Positions 56,398-56,885 of a DNA stretch of 56,885 bases are shown here, piece by piece. The stretch's first letter is position 1. Every line of letters begins with the position of its first letter. The DNA comes from an uncultured Collinsella sp. (GTDB taxonomy: Bacteria; Actinomycetota; Coriobacteriia; Coriobacteriales; Coriobacteriaceae). A program made the translations under genes and the position numbers. The DNA is taken from positions 1 through 56,885 of the forward strand of contig URNC01000001.1 of the NCBI GenBank assembly GCA_900549065.1, given 5' to 3'. Below the pieces are notes generated by a model. The model was not told the origin of the DNA and did not search any database. It was given only the letters and a program-made list of their open reading frames with translations.

Positions 56398-56885
56398 ATG
56401 AGCGAGTACGATTCCCAGCATCCCCAGGATGCGGGCCACGCCGGCGAGACTCAGCAGCAACCGCGCGTACAGGTTGAGTCGACGCCTGCCGACGGCAACA
56501 TTCCCTACGTGCAGGCCTACGACACGCAGACCGGCAAGCCGCTCGTCGGTCAGCAGGTCGTGAACAAGCACACGGTGGTCAAGACCAAGACCAAAAAGCT
56601 GCCGATTTTTATTACGGCACTCGCCGGCTGTGCCTGCGGCGCCCTGCTGGTCATTGCGCTCATTATGAGTGGCACGCTCAATATCGGTGGCGGCAAGAAT
56701 GCCGTGACGGCGGGTGCTTCGGGCTCATCGACGCAAAAGATTACGATCGATTCCGAGGACACCACGCTGGCCGAGGCCGTTTCTGCCAAGGCCCTGCCCT
56801 CCGTGGTTTCCATTACCGCCACTTCGAGCGGTGGCCAGAATGGCTCGCTTTCGCAGTCTGCCGACGAGTCGGATAGTTCGGGCAG
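56398..56885 (+). CDS. Membrane-anchored HtrA/DegP-like protease, 3' truncated
   Basis: 162 codons are visible before the window ends. The N-terminal 65 residues are polar and Gln/Pro-rich, followed by one membrane helix (about 68-92, LPIFITALAGCACGALLVIAL), then a Ser/Gly-rich linker and TLAEAVSAKALPSVVSITA, the usual beginning of the trypsin-like domain in HtrA proteins. The catalytic triad lies beyond the edge. ATG with GAAAGGA upstream. Confidence 0.75.
   Translation, partial: MSEYDSQHPQDAGHAGETQQQPRVQVESTPADGNIPYVQAYDTQTGKPLVGQQVVNKHTVVKTKTKKLPIFITALAGCACGALLVIALIMSGTLNIGGGKNAVTAGASGSSTQKITIDSEDTTLAEAVSAKALPSVVSITATSSGGQNGSLSQSADESDSSG

Noticed and set aside
1..56885. tRNA, rRNA, plasmid origin or prophage genes
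   Set aside because: None were recognised on reading both strands; the intergenic spaces are explained by palindromes, promoters and terminators, though a tRNA scan was not possible here.

Overview
The window looks like the chromosome of a gut actinobacterium of the class Coriobacteriia, most likely Collinsella or a close relative. The basis is high G+C third codon positions, strong AAGGAG-type ribosome binding sites, an OmpR-type orphan regulator beside a glutamine synthetase-like gene, a nickel-pincer lactate racemase set, EbgA/EbgC and a large sugar-acid catabolic island. This is inference from gene content. The first 36 bases are a sequencing transposon adapter, so the left edge is an assembly end. 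The right edge cuts through a membrane-anchored HtrA-like gene.

Layout. (1) 38-10756: 3' part of PEP carboxylase; lactate racemase LarA with a LarD-like channel; a divergent larB-larC-tetR operon; serB; aspS. (2) 11002-17479: a LacI regulator, three identical operators, the ebgA-ebgC beta-galactosidase operon and an APC-family permease. (3) 17901-21667: an HPr variant with Asp46, then a ferrous iron operon (two feoA, feoB, a Cys-rich partner). (4) 21812-54004: an island for pectin and sugar-acid use. It covers galacturonate catabolism (uxaC, uxaB, uxaA), a transporter, GH28, an acetylesterase, a pectin methylesterase-esterase fusion, a GDSL esterase, GH105, an RpiB-type isomerase with kduD, gluconate uptake with an IlvD/Edd-type dehydratase, and kdgK/kdgA. 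(5) 54139-56885: a degenerate glutamine synthetase homologue, a GlnR-like regulator and the HtrA-like fragment.

The island forms a nearly closed pathway. Oligogalacturonides are apparently imported, de-esterified and cut inside the cell, because none of the pectin enzymes shows a signal peptide. Saturated galacturonate runs through UxaC-UxaB-UxaA, and unsaturated uronate through the RpiB-like isomerase and KduD. Gluconate (or another aldonate) probably runs through GntP and the dehydratase. All three converge on 2-keto-3-deoxygluconate, then KdgK and KdgA. About ten copies of a palindrome with consensus AGGTGAACGTTCACCT tie most of these operons together. A second operator, CGAAATCGGTTTCG, ties kdgK-kdgA to a YczE/YitT-like membrane gene.

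The most interesting material is non-coding. Two copies of a roughly 125-130 nt structured RNA candidate share a GTGCCTCCGATAACC segment. Two copies of a 58-nt leader hairpin have a conserved loop and diverged but still paired stems; both of these belong to the kdg regulon. In addition there are at least four families of palindromic intergenic elements: exactly 67-bp elements in four copies, long nested hairpins, and two MITE-like elements of about 200-220 bp. A 101-nt stem-loop pairs far better as RNA from one strand than from the other.
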